From positions 1 to 64,000 of the forward strand of contig NZ_PFGL01000017.1 of the NCBI RefSeq assembly GCF_002783505.1: a stretch of DNA of 64,000 nt. The letters are read 5' to 3'. Positions within the stretch are counted from its first letter, which is position 1; every line of letters starts with the position of its first letter. This document shows, one piece after another, positions 9,028-18,400 of this stretch. A model generated the notes under the pieces. The model did not search any database. It had not been told where the DNA came from and was given only the letters and a program-made list of their open reading frames with translations. This DNA is from Shewanella sp. CG12_big_fil_rev_8_21_14_0_65_47_15. Its GTDB lineage: Bacteria > Pseudomonadota > Gammaproteobacteria > Enterobacterales > Shewanellaceae. The translations under genes and the position numbers were made by a program.

Positions 9028-10272
9028 TTGGATCACTTTCTCTACCACAATAATACCCTGCATGCTGAAGGCTGTAGAGTGAACGATTTGGCCCAGACCT
9101 ATGGTACGCCACTGTATGTCTATTCCCGTGCGACGCTTGAGCGTCATTGGCATGCCTTCGACAATGCCGTTGCTGATCACCCACATTTGATTTGTTATGC
9201 GGTTAAAGCCAATTCGAATTTGGCCGTACTGAATGTGTTAGCCCGCTTAGGCAGTGGGTTTGATATCGTTTCCGGTGGTGAATTAGCGCGAGTGATTGAA
9301 GCGGGTGGCTCCCCGGATAAAGTGGTGTTCTCTGGCGTAGGTAAAACCGTTGCCGAAATGGAACAGGCGCTCAACCTAGGGATTTACTGCTTTAACGTCG
9401 AATCGAGTGCCGAGCTTGAGCTGTTAAACCAGGTTGCTGGCCGTTTAGGTAAAGTGGCGCCCGTGTCACTGCGAGTCAATCCCGATGTGGATGCGGGAAC
9501 TCACCCCTATATTTCGACCGGCCTTAAAGAGAACAAATTCGGTATTGCTATGGATGAGGCCGAAGCCGTATTCGCCCGCGCCCATGGGTTGCCACATTTA
9601 CAGGTGAAGGGGGTCGATTGCCATATCGGCTCGCAACTGACTGAAATTCAACCTTTCCTCGATGCTATGGACCGCATGTTAGCCCTGATCGACCGTTTAG
9701 CCGAGCAAGGCATAGTGATTGAGCATTTCGATGTCGGTGGTGGTTTGGGGGTGACCTATGATGCTGAAACGCCGCCGCACCCCGATGTGTATGCCGCCGC
9801 GCTACTGGAGCGTTTAGGGGACCGTCAACTTAAACTGATCTTCGAACCTGGCCGTGCGATTGCGGCCAACGCGGGGATTTTTGTTACCCAGGTGCTCTAT
9901 CTTAAAGAGAACAGCGACAAGCGTTTTGCGATTGTCGATGGCGCGATGAATGACTTAATCCGCCCTGCACTCTACAGCGCATGGCAAAATATTATTCCCG
10001 TTAATCCAAGGAATGAGCAAACCTATGCCTTTGATATTGTTGGGCCAGTGTGTGAGACTGGTGACTTCCTCGGCAAAGACCGCCAGTTAGCGGTAGCGGC
10101 GGGGGATTTGCTGGCGGTGCGTTCGAGTGGCGCCTACGGTTTTGCGATGGCCTCTAACTACAATACCCGTCCACGGGCCGCCGAAGTGATGGTCGATGGC
10201 GATAAGGCTTATCTAGTACGTGAGCGAGAAAAACTGTCTCAGCTCTGGCAAGGTGAGCAACTCCTGCCGTAA
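9028..10272 (+). CDS. lysA: Diaminopimelate decarboxylase
   Basis: LysA decarboxylates meso-diaminopimelate to L-lysine with PLP. The 414-residue protein shows the PLP lysine Lys60 (CYAVKANSN), HIGSQL, the phosphate-binding GGGLG, EPGRAIAANAG and the active-site cysteine in GPVCETGD. The start is TTG at 9028: AAGGA lies 8 nt upstream and no ATG fits the family N-terminus. It is followed 69 bp later by dapF, placing the last two diaminopimelate/lysine steps together. Confidence 0.97.
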   Translation: MDHFLYHNNTLHAEGCRVNDLAQTYGTPLYVYSRATLERHWHAFDNAVADHPHLICYAVKANSNLAVLNVLARLGSGFDIVSGGELARVIEAGGSPDKVVFSGVGKTVAEMEQALNLGIYCFNVESSAELELLNQVAGRLGKVAPVSLRVNPDVDAGTHPYISTGLKENKFGIAMDEAEAVFARAHGLPHLQVKGVDCHIGSQLTEIQPFLDAMDRMLALIDRLAEQGIVIEHFDVGGGLGVTYDAETPPHPDVYAAALLERLGDRQLKLIFEPGRAIAANAGIFVTQVLYLKENSDKRFAIVDGAMNDLIRPALYSAWQNIIPVNPRNEQTYAFDIVGPVCETGDFLGKDRQLAVAAGDLLAVRSSGAYGFAMASNYNTRPRAAEVMVDGDKAYLVREREKLSQLWQGEQLLP

Positions 10273-10341
10273 ACTAGAAAATTATATTGATTCAGGTGCT
10301 TGGCTACTTATGGCAGCGCCTAGGCTTAAAGGATAAGTATC

Positions 10342-11169
10342 TTGATCCAATTCACTAAGATGCACGGACTGGGCAACGATTTTATGGTGGTCGATGGGAT
10401 CACCCAGAATGTGTTCTTTTCGCCTGAGCAGATCCGCCGCTTAGCCGATCGTAACTTTGGTATCGGTTTTGACCAGTTGCTCTTGGTCGAACCGCCCTAT
10501 GATCCCGATTTAGATTTTCACTATCGCATCTTCAATGCCGATGGCGGGGAAGTGGAAAATTGCGGTAATGGCGCCCGTTGTTTCGCCCGTTTTGTACGTA
10601 ATAAGGGGCTGACAAATAAGAATAAAATTCGTGTTAGTACCTCATCGGGTAAAATGACGCTGCGTTTGGAACGTGATGGCACTGTAACCGTCAATATGGG
10701 CGTGCCTATTCTCGAACCTAGTCAAATTCCTTTTAAGGCCAAGAAAGCCGAGAAAACCTACCTGCTGCAAACGCCCCAACAAACCTTTTTATGTGGCGCG
10801 GCTTCCATGGGCAACCCCCACTGTGTACTCGATGTGGAAGATGTTGCCAATGCTAACGTTGCCGAAATTGGCGCTCTGCTGACCAAGCATGAGCGTTTTC
10901 CGCGCGGAGTGAACGTCGGGTTTATGCAAGTGGTGAACTCAGGGCATATCAAGCTGAGAGTCTATGAACGTGGCGCGGCCGAAACCTTAGCCTGTGGCAC
11001 GGGCGCCTGTGCCGCCGTGGTGGTGGGGCAAGTTCAAGGGAAACTGGATCAACAAGTGCGAGTGGATTTACCCGGTGGTACCTTAACCATCAATTGGGAA
11101 GGCGAAGGCAAACCCCTGTGGATGACCGGACCCGCGCAACACGTTTACGACGGACAAATTCAGTTATGA
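10342..11169 (+). CDS. dapF: Diaminopimelate epimerase
   Basis: DapF interconverts LL- and meso-diaminopimelate without a cofactor, feeding peptidoglycan and lysine synthesis. The 275-residue protein has the two catalytic cysteines, Cys74 in ENCGNGARC and the second in ACGTGACAA, plus [13 protein letters not shown] at the N-terminus. Its start is TTG at 10342 with AAAGGA 8 nt upstream, so two neighbouring genes of the pathway both use TTG. The stop overlaps the next gene's ATG (ATGA). Confidence 0.97.
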   Translation: MIQFTKMHGLGNDFMVVDGITQNVFFSPEQIRRLADRNFGIGFDQLLLVEPPYDPDLDFHYRIFNADGGEVENCGNGARCFARFVRNKGLTNKNKIRVSTSSGKMTLRLERDGTVTVNMGVPILEPSQIPFKAKKAEKTYLLQTPQQTFLCGAASMGNPHCVLDVEDVANANVAEIGALLTKHERFPRGVNVGFMQVVNSGHIKLRVYERGAAETLACGTGACAAVVVGQVQGKLDQQVRVDLPGGTLTINWEGEGKPLWMTGPAQHVYDGQIQL

Positions 11170-11801
11170 CAGAGCCCCTCATGCCACAGACAGATGTGCC
11201 CTTCGATGAACTCATCATTCGTGAGTATCTGCTCGATAATCCCGACTTTTTTAATCGTTATCCCGAGCTGTTGTTAGCGATGCGTTTGCCCCATATGGAA
11301 CGTGGCGCTATTTCTTTGGTTGAGAGGCGGCAGGAATTGTTGCGCCAGCGAGTGAGCCAGCTCGAGGAAGAAATCACTAGCCTGTTGGCGATGGCGGCGC
11401 GTAACGAGAAAATTTATCTGTTTAACTCTGAGCTGTCGTTTAAGTTGCTCAATTGTGCCGATCTAGTGTCGCTTAAAGAGATGTTAGCCGACAGTTTGAA
11501 GGACCAGTTTCATTTTACCCATGTGCGTCTTATTAGTGTGCTCGATGTAGACCTTGATATGAAGGCGATTTGGGAGCAACGCTTGCGTAAAGGTCACTAT
11601 TTTGGCCGCGTGACGCAACAGGAAGCTAAACGCTTATTTGGCGCAGAAGTGGGATCAGTTGCCTTAGTCAAGTTAGCCGAAGAGATCCCCGTTATCTTTG
11701 CCATCGCCAGCCAAGATGCGACCCATTTTCACCCCGATATGGATAACATGCTGCTGGAACAGCTACGACGTTTGCTGGCGTATATGTTAGCTAAGCTTTG
11801 A
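11166..11801 (+). CDS. yigA: DUF484 family protein (YigA)
   Basis: This 211-residue protein belongs to the DUF484 family found between dapF and xerC in gammaproteobacteria. Visible parts are the motif [19 protein letters not shown], a likely coiled coil ([19 protein letters not shown]) and a GAF-like C-terminal half. Its function is not established. The ATG at 11166 overlaps the dapF stop, indicating translational coupling; a longer frame starting at 11094 would lie inside dapF and is not needed. Confidence 0.9.
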   Translation: MTEPLMPQTDVPFDELIIREYLLDNPDFFNRYPELLLAMRLPHMERGAISLVERRQELLRQRVSQLEEEITSLLAMAARNEKIYLFNSELSFKLLNCADLVSLKEMLADSLKDQFHFTHVRLISVLDVDLDMKAIWEQRLRKGHYFGRVTQQEAKRLFGAEVGSVALVKLAEEIPVIFAIASQDATHFHPDMDNMLLEQLRRLLAYMLAKL

Positions 11802-11846
11802 TTATTATCGAGATAATGTTTAATCCCCACCGATAAGGAGCCCGAT

Positions 11847-12782
11847 ATGAGTGCACCAGCGAGCGATATATCGGATCCCTGTGTGGCGGATCTCTGTGCC
11901 AACTACCTGCAATCCTTTGAGCGTTACTTACATTCGGAGCGGCAGTTATCCGATCATACCGTGCGCAATTATCTCTACGAGTTACACCGCGCCAATGGAT
12001 TACTGCCGGATGGTATTGATCTGCTCAATGTCGCGCGTGAACACTGGCAACAAGTGCTCGCCAAGTTGCACCGCAAGGGGTTAAGCCCGCGTTCTCTCTC
12101 ATTGTGTTTATCCGCGATTAAGCAATGGGGAGAGTTTCTGCTGCGCGAAGGTGTGATCGAACTTAATCCCGCCAAAGGCTTAAGTGCGCCCAAACAGGCT
12201 AAACCGCTGCCGAAGAATATCGATGTCGATTCCCTAACCCATTTACTGGAAATTGAAGGCACAGATCCCTTGAGCCTGCGGGACAAGGCCATAATGGAGC
12301 TATTTTATTCCAGTGGCCTGCGTTTGGCTGAGTTAGCTGCACTCGATTTAACCAGTGTGCATTATGAGTTAAGGGAAGTTAGGGTATTAGGGAAAGGTAA
12401 TAAAGAGCGAATTGTGCCAGTCGGCAGCTATGCCATAAAGGCGTTGGAAGCTTGGCTCACCTGTAGAAGGCAAATCCCCTGTGAAGATAACGCCCTGTTT
12501 GTGACCGAAAAAGGCCGGCGTTTATCCCATCGCAGTATTCAGGCGCGGATGACAAAATGGGGCCAAGAGCAGGCACTGTCGGTGCGAGTGCATCCCCATA
12601 AACTACGCCATTCCTTCGCCACTCATATGTTAGAAGCAAGCGCCGATTTGCGGGCGGTACAGGAATTATTGGGTCATGCAAACCTTGCGACCACGCAAAT
12701 TTATACCAGTTTAGATTTCCAACACTTAGCTAAGGTGTATGATAGCGCCCATCCTAGAGCGAAAAAACCACAGGATAAATAA
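11847..12782 (+). CDS. xerC: Tyrosine recombinase XerC
   Basis: XerC works with XerD and FtsK at dif to resolve chromosome dimers. The 311-residue protein has an N-terminal SAM-like core-binding domain (about 18-105) and a catalytic domain. All active-site residues are visible: Arg159 (SSGLRLAEL), Lys183 (LGKGNKER), His251 and Arg254 ([12 protein letters not shown]), His277 (LLGHANL) and nucleophile Tyr286 (TTQIYTSL). AAGGAG stands 8 nt before the ATG. Genomic order and intactness point to the housekeeping XerC, not a mobile-element integrase. Confidence 0.96.
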   Translation: MSAPASDISDPCVADLCANYLQSFERYLHSERQLSDHTVRNYLYELHRANGLLPDGIDLLNVAREHWQQVLAKLHRKGLSPRSLSLCLSAIKQWGEFLLREGVIELNPAKGLSAPKQAKPLPKNIDVDSLTHLLEIEGTDPLSLRDKAIMELFYSSGLRLAELAALDLTSVHYELREVRVLGKGNKERIVPVGSYAIKALEAWLTCRRQIPCEDNALFVTEKGRRLSHRSIQARMTKWGQEQALSVRVHPHKLRHSFATHMLEASADLRAVQELLGHANLATTQIYTSLDFQHLAKVYDSAHPRAKKPQDK

Positions 12783-13498
12783 TGCGTTGTTACCTTAGAC
12801 CCCAAAATATTCACGCGATCAGTTTCGATCTCGACGATACCTTGTACAACAACCAGCCCTATATTTTGAATGCAGAAGCCGAGTTAACTCAGTTTTTACA
12901 TCGGTCCTTTCCACTCACTGCGGCATGGCAACCTCAGGATTGGCGACGGCTAAAACTGCTGCTTTTACAGCAAATGCCCGAATTAGCCCATGATACAACG
13001 GCGGCAAGGATAGCGACGTTACGCCAAGGGTTACTGCAACTTGGTTATAGTGCGGCTGAGGCCGAGCGTGGCGCTGCAGAAGGGTTAGCGTGTTTTTATT
13101 TTCATCGTAGCCATTTTCAAGTATCAAGCGAAGTGCTCTCGTTACTTAGGCACTTGTCGCAGCGTTTTAGACTGGTCGGTATTACCAACGGCAATGTGGA
13201 TGCCGAGCGTATTGGTCTCGGTGATGCGTTCGAATTTGTTTTGCACCCTGGAAACGGTGTGCGCATGAAACCTGCTAAGGATATGTTTGATCTCGCCTGT
13301 GCTCGCCTAGACATCCGTTCGGAACAACTGTTGCACGTTGGCGATAGTCTAAATGCCGATGTGCGGGGGGCGCGTTTGGCTGGCTGTCAGTCGGTGTGGC
13401 TGAATCCCAGTTTTGGTCAACTTGAGTCATTACCAATAGCGGCACTTTTGCCCCATATGGAGATCGCAGCCCTAGGATCGCTTAGCAATATTTTGTGA
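12782..13498 (+). CDS. yigB: HAD-superfamily phosphatase YigB
   Basis: This 238-residue haloacid dehalogenase hydrolase has motif I FDLDDTLYNN (Asp16, Asp18), motif II ITNGN and motif IV HVGDSLNADVRGARLAG, with a helical C1 cap between them. Synteny (yigA-xerC-yigB) and sequence suggest E. coli YigB, one of the phosphatases acting on the riboflavin intermediate 5-amino-6-(5-phosphoribitylamino)uracil. Substrate assignment is inferred. The ATG overlaps the xerC stop by one base (TAATG). Confidence 0.88.
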   Translation: MRCYLRPQNIHAISFDLDDTLYNNQPYILNAEAELTQFLHRSFPLTAAWQPQDWRRLKLLLLQQMPELAHDTTAARIATLRQGLLQLGYSAAEAERGAAEGLACFYFHRSHFQVSSEVLSLLRHLSQRFRLVGITNGNVDAERIGLGDAFEFVLHPGNGVRMKPAKDMFDLACARLDIRSEQLLHVGDSLNADVRGARLAGCQSVWLNPSFGQLESLPIAALLPHMEIAALGSLSNIL

Positions 13499-13584
13499 AC
13501 TTGAACTATTTTGTGAATTTAAACTAGGGATTTGTTTGCGCGTGTTTTTACTGAGTATCTTAAATCAGTCTTCGACAATCTAAG

Positions 13585-13600
13585 GGTGATAAAGATCACC
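13585..13600. promoter_or_regulatory. Candidate CRP/FNR-family operator upstream of hupE
   Basis: GGTGATAAAGATCACC is a perfect 16-bp inverted repeat. It contains GTGA-N6-TCAC (CRP core) and also TGAT-N4-ATCA (FNR/EtrA-like core), so either regulator could bind. It is centred 70 bp before the hupE ATG at 13663, with no other gene start nearby. No experimental support. Confidence 0.5.
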
Positions 13601-13662
13601 GTTTATCGCCCGGATATGCAGTAGAGTCTTATATGGTTCAATTGCTTATCAAGGATCTCGCT

Positions 13663-14241
13663 ATGGTGCGCTTAAGTTTATTTGCTCTACTCACCTTCCT
13701 GTTTATCGCGCCGGCTTCGGCCCATGAGATCCATTCAGGCGGTGGCTTTATGTCGGGCTTTAACCACCCAGTGCTAGGGTTTGACCATCTACTCGCTATG
13801 CTAAGTGTGGGGATGCTCAGTACCCAACTCGGCGGTCGTGCTATCTGGACGGTTCCCTTAGCATTTGTCGCCTTTATGTTGCTTGGCGGGATTCTAGGTT
13901 TATACGCCATTGCCGTTCCTTTCGTAGAAATTGGCATCACCCTCTCTGTGTTGTTGCTCGGGCTTGCCATCGCCTTTGACCGCCAGCTTCCCCTGTTATT
14001 TGCCATGGCATTTGTTGGCGTGTTTGCCATATTCCACGGCCATGCCCACGGTGCAGAAATGCCGGAATTAGCGAGCCCTGTATTATACGCGCTGGGATTT
14101 TTATGCGGGACAGCGGTCATCCATCTAGGAGGGGTAATGATTGGCCTTGGTATGCAGCGTGTAACGGGGCAACGCAAGCTGATGCGCATCTCAGGTGCGG
14201 CAATTGCGGCTATGGGCGGTTATTTATTAGCAGGATTTTAA
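13663..14241 (+). CDS. hupE: HupE/UreJ family nickel or cobalt permease
   Basis: This 192-residue membrane protein begins with a signal peptide ending ASA-HEIHSGGG, then has about six hydrophobic segments. The HupE/UreJ signature is present: NHPVLGFDHLLAML after the signal, a second histidine cluster FHGHAHGAEMPE and AVIHLGG. The family imports Ni2+ or Co2+. I chose ATG 13663 because AAGGA lies 7 nt upstream and the signal peptide then starts properly; ATG 13633 is an in-frame alternative. No hydrogenase or urease genes are near, so the metal and client enzyme are unknown. Confidence 0.85.
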   Translation: MVRLSLFALLTFLFIAPASAHEIHSGGGFMSGFNHPVLGFDHLLAMLSVGMLSTQLGGRAIWTVPLAFVAFMLLGGILGLYAIAVPFVEIGITLSVLLLGLAIAFDRQLPLLFAMAFVGVFAIFHGHAHGAEMPELASPVLYALGFLCGTAVIHLGGVMIGLGMQRVTGQRKLMRISGAAIAAMGGYLLAGF

Positions 14242-14258
14242 TTCATAAAAATAAAGGG

Positions 14259-14762
14259 TTAGCGCGTCTTGAGCTGTTTATTGCAGTAACGGGCGCGGCG
14301 CAGTAATTGACTCACTTGTCGACGGCTTGCATGCATGTCGGCATCCCCCAATCGAAAATAAGTGCCGGTGTAGGCATTACCCCCAATAAAGATGGGCTTT
14401 AGGTGTTCCGGTGCGAGTGGTACACGGATCCTGATCAGCTTTTTATTCATAATTTGAATCAGTTGCACGTCCGAAATGGCGAGAATATTGTGGCTAATCC
14501 GGAATGGGTCATCGAGTATCTCCCAAAATTCTTGCAAAACTGGTAGGGGATTTGGAATACCTTCGATGGTGAAACGTCCGCGCATTTCCCGTATACCGAG
14601 AATGATCTCGCCGCCTAAGGTATTGGCAAAAGAGCTATAAGTAGCCCAAATATCTTCGGGTAATTGGCCTTGACCATCTCGGCCGCCAGCGAGCTTAAAT
14701 TCCACCTGGGCCGACTCATGTAAATCGGTAATATCATCGAGTGCAAAGGATTGAAATGTCAT
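14259..14762 (-). CDS. AlbA_2 (Schlafen-type) domain protein
   Basis: This 167-residue protein consists almost wholly of an AlbA_2/Schlafen-like domain: ESAQVEFKLAGG at the start, FANTLGGEIILGI in the middle and GNAYTGTYFRLGDAD near the end. This domain usually precedes a helix-turn-helix or helicase part in larger proteins; here it stands almost alone, with a short basic tail (RRQVSQLLRRARY). Function unknown; nucleic-acid or nucleotide binding is inferred from the domain. The start at 14762 places the motif correctly, but the ribosome-binding site is weak; an upstream TTG at 14816 is less likely. It is convergent with hupE. Confidence 0.7.
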   Translation of the reverse strand: MTFQSFALDDITDLHESAQVEFKLAGGRDGQGQLPEDIWATYSSFANTLGGEIILGIREMRGRFTIEGIPNPLPVLQEFWEILDDPFRISHNILAISDVQLIQIMNKKLIRIRVPLAPEHLKPIFIGGNAYTGTYFRLGDADMHASRRQVSQLLRRARYCNKQLKTR

Positions 14763-14808
14763 GGCTGCATACCCGTCAGTGACACATGACTTTTTTGTAG
14801 CATGCAAT

Positions 14809-14840
14809 AGAAACAAAGGCCAGATTTTGCCTTTGTTTCT
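14809..14840 (-). terminator. Stem-loop downstream of ytfE
   Basis: AGAAACAAAGGC (14809-14820) pairs perfectly with GCCTTTGTTTCT (14829-14840) around an 8-nt loop, 22 bp after the ytfE stop on the minus strand. The strong stem suggests a terminator, though the T-run after it is weak. Confidence 0.55.
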
Positions 14841-14862
14841 ATGACTAGATAAGCGCTTAACC

Positions 14863-15609
14863 CTAGGCGAGATTGAGCGCTTTAGGGAAGAGGATGTTGT
14901 TCTCTAGATGGATATGCCTATGCAGGTCTGCTTCAAATTCCGCTAGGGTGGCATAACAGACGCGCCATGTGGTGCAGGCATATTCTGGCGGGATAAAATC
15001 ATTCGTTAATTCATGCAGTTTTTGCAGGATTTGCCCCGCTTCCTCATGTTCATGCTGCATAGCGTTAATGGGATTACCTATATGGCCAAAACAGCCTTCA
15101 ATCTGCTCACCTTGACTGAGTGCGCGGATCGCCGGGAAGAGAATTTTTTCTTCCTTCATTAGGTGTGGCATTAGCTCTTCGATTAGGGCTCTAACCCAAC
15201 CTGCAAAGGGAATGATTTCGGCATAGTGCTCACCGTGTGCACGCACCATTTTTTCAGAATATTCAATCAGTAATGGTGCTTTTGCCCGTACATATTGGTG
15301 GTGGGTGGTTTCGATATAATCAATCAGTTGTCCCAGAGGCAATTGATTCAACTCATCTTCTCTGCTACCCACCAGTGCGGCCTCTTCTAATGCAGCTATG
15401 ACCTTAGTAGGATTGACCTCGGCGCGCTCGCAGGCAACGGATAGTGGTTTGCCACCACCACAACAAAAATCAATACCAAATTGGCTAAATATATGGGCAC
15501 GGCGGAAATCCTCGGCGACGAGTTCTCCTACTTTCCTATCTAACCATAGTGGTAATACCGATGACCCTTCCTGCAAGTTTAGCTCCGATGACAGATTGGC
15601 AGACGACAT
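14863..15609 (-). CDS. ytfE: Iron-sulfur cluster repair di-iron protein (RIC/YtfE/ScdA)
   Basis: This 248-residue protein has the two RIC domains: an N-terminal DUF542/ScdA_N domain with Cys49-Cys50 in FCCGGGKPL, and a C-terminal hemerythrin-like domain with the di-iron ligand motifs HLMKEEKILFP, QHEHEEAG and HIHLENNILFPKAL. These proteins repair Fe-S clusters damaged by nitric oxide or peroxide. It is monocistronic, with a terminator-like stem-loop behind it. The family is commonly controlled by the NO sensor NsrR or by NorR; a weak candidate site is noted at 15638-15660. Confidence 0.92.
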   Translation of the reverse strand: MSSANLSSELNLQEGSSVLPLWLDRKVGELVAEDFRRAHIFSQFGIDFCCGGGKPLSVACERAEVNPTKVIAALEEAALVGSREDELNQLPLGQLIDYIETTHHQYVRAKAPLLIEYSEKMVRAHGEHYAEIIPFAGWVRALIEELMPHLMKEEKILFPAIRALSQGEQIEGCFGHIGNPINAMQHEHEEAGQILQKLHELTNDFIPPEYACTTWRVCYATLAEFEADLHRHIHLENNILFPKALNLA

Positions 15610-15637
15610 AGCAATACTCCAAAGCAGACAATAAATT

Positions 15638-15660
15638 TACATTCATATTATTTGCATCTT
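15638..15660. promoter_or_regulatory. Weak NsrR-like site upstream of ytfE
   Basis: On the minus strand one half, AAGATGCAAAT, resembles the NsrR half-site; the other half, ATATGAATGTA, matches poorly. It lies 29-51 bp before the ytfE start, a plausible operator position. I report it because ytfE is a known NsrR target elsewhere; the sequence match alone is not convincing. Confidence 0.25.
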
Positions 15661-15856
15661 TAATGTGGGGCAACTAATCCTGACTAAAATAGTCAGGTTT
15701 TGCAGGCGAAGTCACAATTCATTGGATGAAATATCCCTTAGGGAGTAGGACGGATAGGAATTATCAACAATGTCAAAAAAGCAGCAGTACAGGGCTTAAG
15801 GCGCGGTCATTGTGGTGCGCGATTAAGCATGCCACCCTAACAATAGGGGAAGTCGT

Positions 15857-16273
15857 TTAGTGTTTCCTTTTTTGGATGTTATGTTGCAAGACGGCCAACA
15901 TACAAGCGCCTGATAAGCCAATCATTAGTGCACCATTGACGGCTTCTAACGGGCCAAGCATCTTCCATTGCGTACTCATGACCACATCGCCGTAGCCTAA
16001 TGTGGCGAAGTTAACACCCGAGTGATAAATGGCATCCCTTAGTGTTTCAAATTCACCGAGTAGTAAAAATAAGGCTCCCCAAACAACGATTTGCGCGAAA
16101 TTGCCCAGCATAACTATCGTGATAATGCCAAATAGGCTCAGTACGCCAGCGGTTATGCTATCGCGATCAGAGAAGTTTTTACTGTAAAAGCGAATACACC
16201 AGATGGAGACTAGGGATTGCAGTAACATGTTTATCAAAATGACGGGTAAACCGACCAACATAATTGTCAGCAT
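15857..16273 (-). CDS. Two-helix potassium channel
   Basis: This 138-residue membrane protein has an N-terminal hydrophobic helix (about 1-25), a second helix (about 42-72), a pore loop with the selectivity filter TLGYGD (about 92-97) and a final helix (about 110-130). This is the Ion_trans_2 (KcsA/Kch-like) pore. No RCK or cyclic-nucleotide domain is present. It starts 1 nt after the DUF2955 stop, so it is co-transcribed with the efflux genes. A channel as last gene of an efflux operon is unusual; a link to membrane potential or osmotic balance is a guess. Confidence 0.8.
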   Translation of the reverse strand: MLTIMLVGLPVILINMLLQSLVSIWCIRFYSKNFSDRDSITAGVLSLFGIITIVMLGNFAQIVVWGALFLLLGEFETLRDAIYHSGVNFATLGYGDVVMSTQWKMLGPLEAVNGALMIGLSGACMLAVLQHNIQKRKH

Positions 16274-16274
16274 T

Positions 16275-17300
16275 TTATGCTCCTATATTGGATTCTGGTG
16301 CCGGCCGACCAGCTGGCCACCAATGTTCAAGCATGATCACGCATAGCCAGCCGTAGCCCGCGACCATTAAATAGAGGCCAGTGCGTATCGCACCTGCCAA
16401 CCAAACATCCTTACCTGTAGCGCTGTCAGCAATTGCTGGGCCAAACAGAATCAGGGCAGTGATCCAAGCATTGCTCCAAAAGGAGGGCGGGAAACGTCCT
16501 GGAGCGAGTTGAACTAAGCGCCTCGTTAACCAAAGTGTCATTAGGCAGAGCATCAATACCAACATCAATAATGACGGCCAGATACTCAGCCCCATCCAGA
16601 GTGCAAAGGCGAGTAAGGCGCCCATTAAGGTTGATAGCACCAGCTCCTTACCCACATGTTTAGCGTCGAGTGACGTACTTTGTTGCGCCAGCATTACCGT
16701 TTTCATAACTGCCGGAATATAAAATGCCGGATTGCTCAGCGCGAGTAACCACACTGGCAACACAATAATCGCTGCGCGTAAGGCCAGTCTTTTGGAGTGC
16801 TCGGGTGGCAGAGCCGCTTGTTGAGTCTTGACTGCCACAGTGTTCGGGGGAAATAGAGCGTGGGCTATCCCATTGACTAAGGTTCCAATGAGGATCCCTA
16901 CGGCCATCATCTGGGCAATCGCAATAGCCAATGCCTGCTCAATAAGGCCCGCGACCGGGATAACAGTGATCGCCATAATGAGCAGCATGGCTATTGCCCC
17001 CATGCCAGTGATCGATTTTTGCATCAGCAGATAGAGAAGTAGCATGACTAAGAGCACGGCCGCTAAGGCATAGTGTTCCAGCAAGGGCACTAACAGCACC
17101 CCGCCAACCATCATGCCCAGCAGGAGCGTGGCGCCGACCAAGCCTTGCTTGAAACTCAGTGCTGCGCCAGGACGACATAGGACTATCCAAGCCATAATGC
17201 AACCAAGGTGGGGCATAGGCAGGGCTAATCCGTAGCAAATCAGCACACTCATCGTGACACCAGCACTAATTCTCATTACCGCACTGTCGGCGTTATGCAT
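16275..17300 (-). CDS. DUF2955 / fusaric-acid-resistance-like membrane protein
   Basis: This protein of about 341 residues has roughly ten hydrophobic segments in two similar halves, each beginning with conserved positions like RISAGVTMSVLICYGL and RAAIIVLPVWLLALSN. It resembles DUF2955 proteins, relatives of the FUSC/AaeB aromatic-acid exporters. With the adjoining HlyD adaptor and outer-membrane factor it probably forms an envelope-spanning efflux pump; substrates are unknown. I place the start at ATG 17300, 8 nt after the HlyD stop; the frame also reaches a TTG at 17312. Confidence 0.78.
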   Translation of the reverse strand: MHNADSAVMRISAGVTMSVLICYGLALPMPHLGCIMAWIVLCRPGAALSFKQGLVGATLLLGMMVGGVLLVPLLEHYALAAVLLVMLLLYLLMQKSITGMGAIAMLLIMAITVIPVAGLIEQALAIAIAQMMAVGILIGTLVNGIAHALFPPNTVAVKTQQAALPPEHSKRLALRAAIIVLPVWLLALSNPAFYIPAVMKTVMLAQQSTSLDAKHVGKELVLSTLMGALLAFALWMGLSIWPSLLMLVLMLCLMTLWLTRRLVQLAPGRFPPSFWSNAWITALILFGPAIADSATGKDVWLAGAIRTGLYLMVAGYGWLCVIMLEHWWPAGRPAPESNIGA

Positions 17301-17308
17301 ATGGCATC

Positions 17309-18400
17309 TCAATAGAGGAATGAGAAGAGGCTCATCAGACGGATATACAAGGCTCCGAGCAGGTTCATCAGCCCATCCTCATCGGTATAAACCAGCACAT
17401 CGGCTTGACCACCGACACGCAGCCCCGCTGCGGGAGGAGGATCGGCACTAAAGGCAATTTTAACGGGGAAACGCTGGGCTTGGCGCAACCAATCTCGGTT
17501 GTTATCTACCGTCGGTAGTGAACCTGCCTGCTGGTTTTTGCCATCGTCTATACCATAGCCAATGCTGCGAACCTCCCCTTGGAACAGCTGCCCCGGTAGG
17601 CTATCGAGCAAGATACTGACCTTGTCACCAATTTGGATATTACCGAGGTTATTCTCAGTCATGTCAGCCGAGATCCAAACATCATGGATGGCGACCAGTG
17701 TCATGGCCGGTGCGCCCGCACTCATAAACTGGCCCGCGTCTGTGTTGAGATCGGTAATGAGGCCACGGCTTGGTGCCAGTGCTCGGGTATTGAGTCTGTC
17801 CAACTCCGCCTTGTTTACCGCCGAGCGGGCGCTGAGAAGTTGGGAGTTATTCTCACCTGCGATCCCCGCCGACTCTATGGCCCGGCGCACATCGGCTTCG
17901 GCCGCCGTGACTTGGCTTTTGGCTGTTTCGCGTGTCGCTTGGGCGATTTCAAGGCGGCGTACTGATATCGCTCCTGGATCTTCACGGTAGAGGCGTTCCT
18001 GGCGTTCGGCATCTTTGGCTGCATTATCATAGGCTGCTCGCATCGCTTGTAGCGTTGCTTCGGCGGCCCTGACTCCTTCGCTGCTCGCTTTGACGCCACT
18101 GAGTACAGTTTCATAATCAGAGCGCGCCTTAGCCAGCGCTATGTCATAGGGCTCAGGATCGATTTCGAATAGCGGTTCACCTATGTCAACATCTTGATTA
18201 TCATTGACATATACTTTGAGGATCTGCCCCGACACTTCGGCTGCGATAGGAACAACGAAGGCTTGTACCCGCGCCTGAGAGCTATAAGGTGTTAGCCTAT
18301 CGGCAATCAGATACCAAATAAGTAACAGAAGGATTAATCCCAACAATCCTAATGTAGCGCGGCGGCTGGTTTGACCGGGAGAAGACGTGCTATCAGTCAT
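17309..18400 (-). CDS. HlyD/EmrA-type periplasmic adaptor
   Basis: This 363-residue membrane fusion protein has a short cytoplasmic tail, one membrane anchor (about 19-35, LGLLGLILLLLIWYLIA), a split biotinyl-lipoyl domain (VPIAAEVSGQILKVYVNDNQDV and LAPSRGLITDLNTDAGQF), a coiled-coil hairpin (about 90-185) and a beta-barrel domain. It bridges the inner-membrane exporter and the outer-membrane factor. AAGGGGA lies 6 nt before ATG 18398-18400, and this start overlaps the preceding gene by 8 nt. A longer frame starting at 18478 has no support. Confidence 0.9.
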   Translation of the reverse strand: MTDSTSSPGQTSRRATLGLLGLILLLLIWYLIADRLTPYSSQARVQAFVVPIAAEVSGQILKVYVNDNQDVDIGEPLFEIDPEPYDIALAKARSDYETVLSGVKASSEGVRAAEATLQAMRAAYDNAAKDAERQERLYREDPGAISVRRLEIAQATRETAKSQVTAAEADVRRAIESAGIAGENNSQLLSARSAVNKAELDRLNTRALAPSRGLITDLNTDAGQFMSAGAPAMTLVAIHDVWISADMTENNLGNIQIGDKVSILLDSLPGQLFQGEVRSIGYGIDDGKNQQAGSLPTVDNNRDWLRQAQRFPVKIAFSADPPPAAGLRVGGQADVLVYTDEDGLMNLLGALYIRLMSLFSFLY

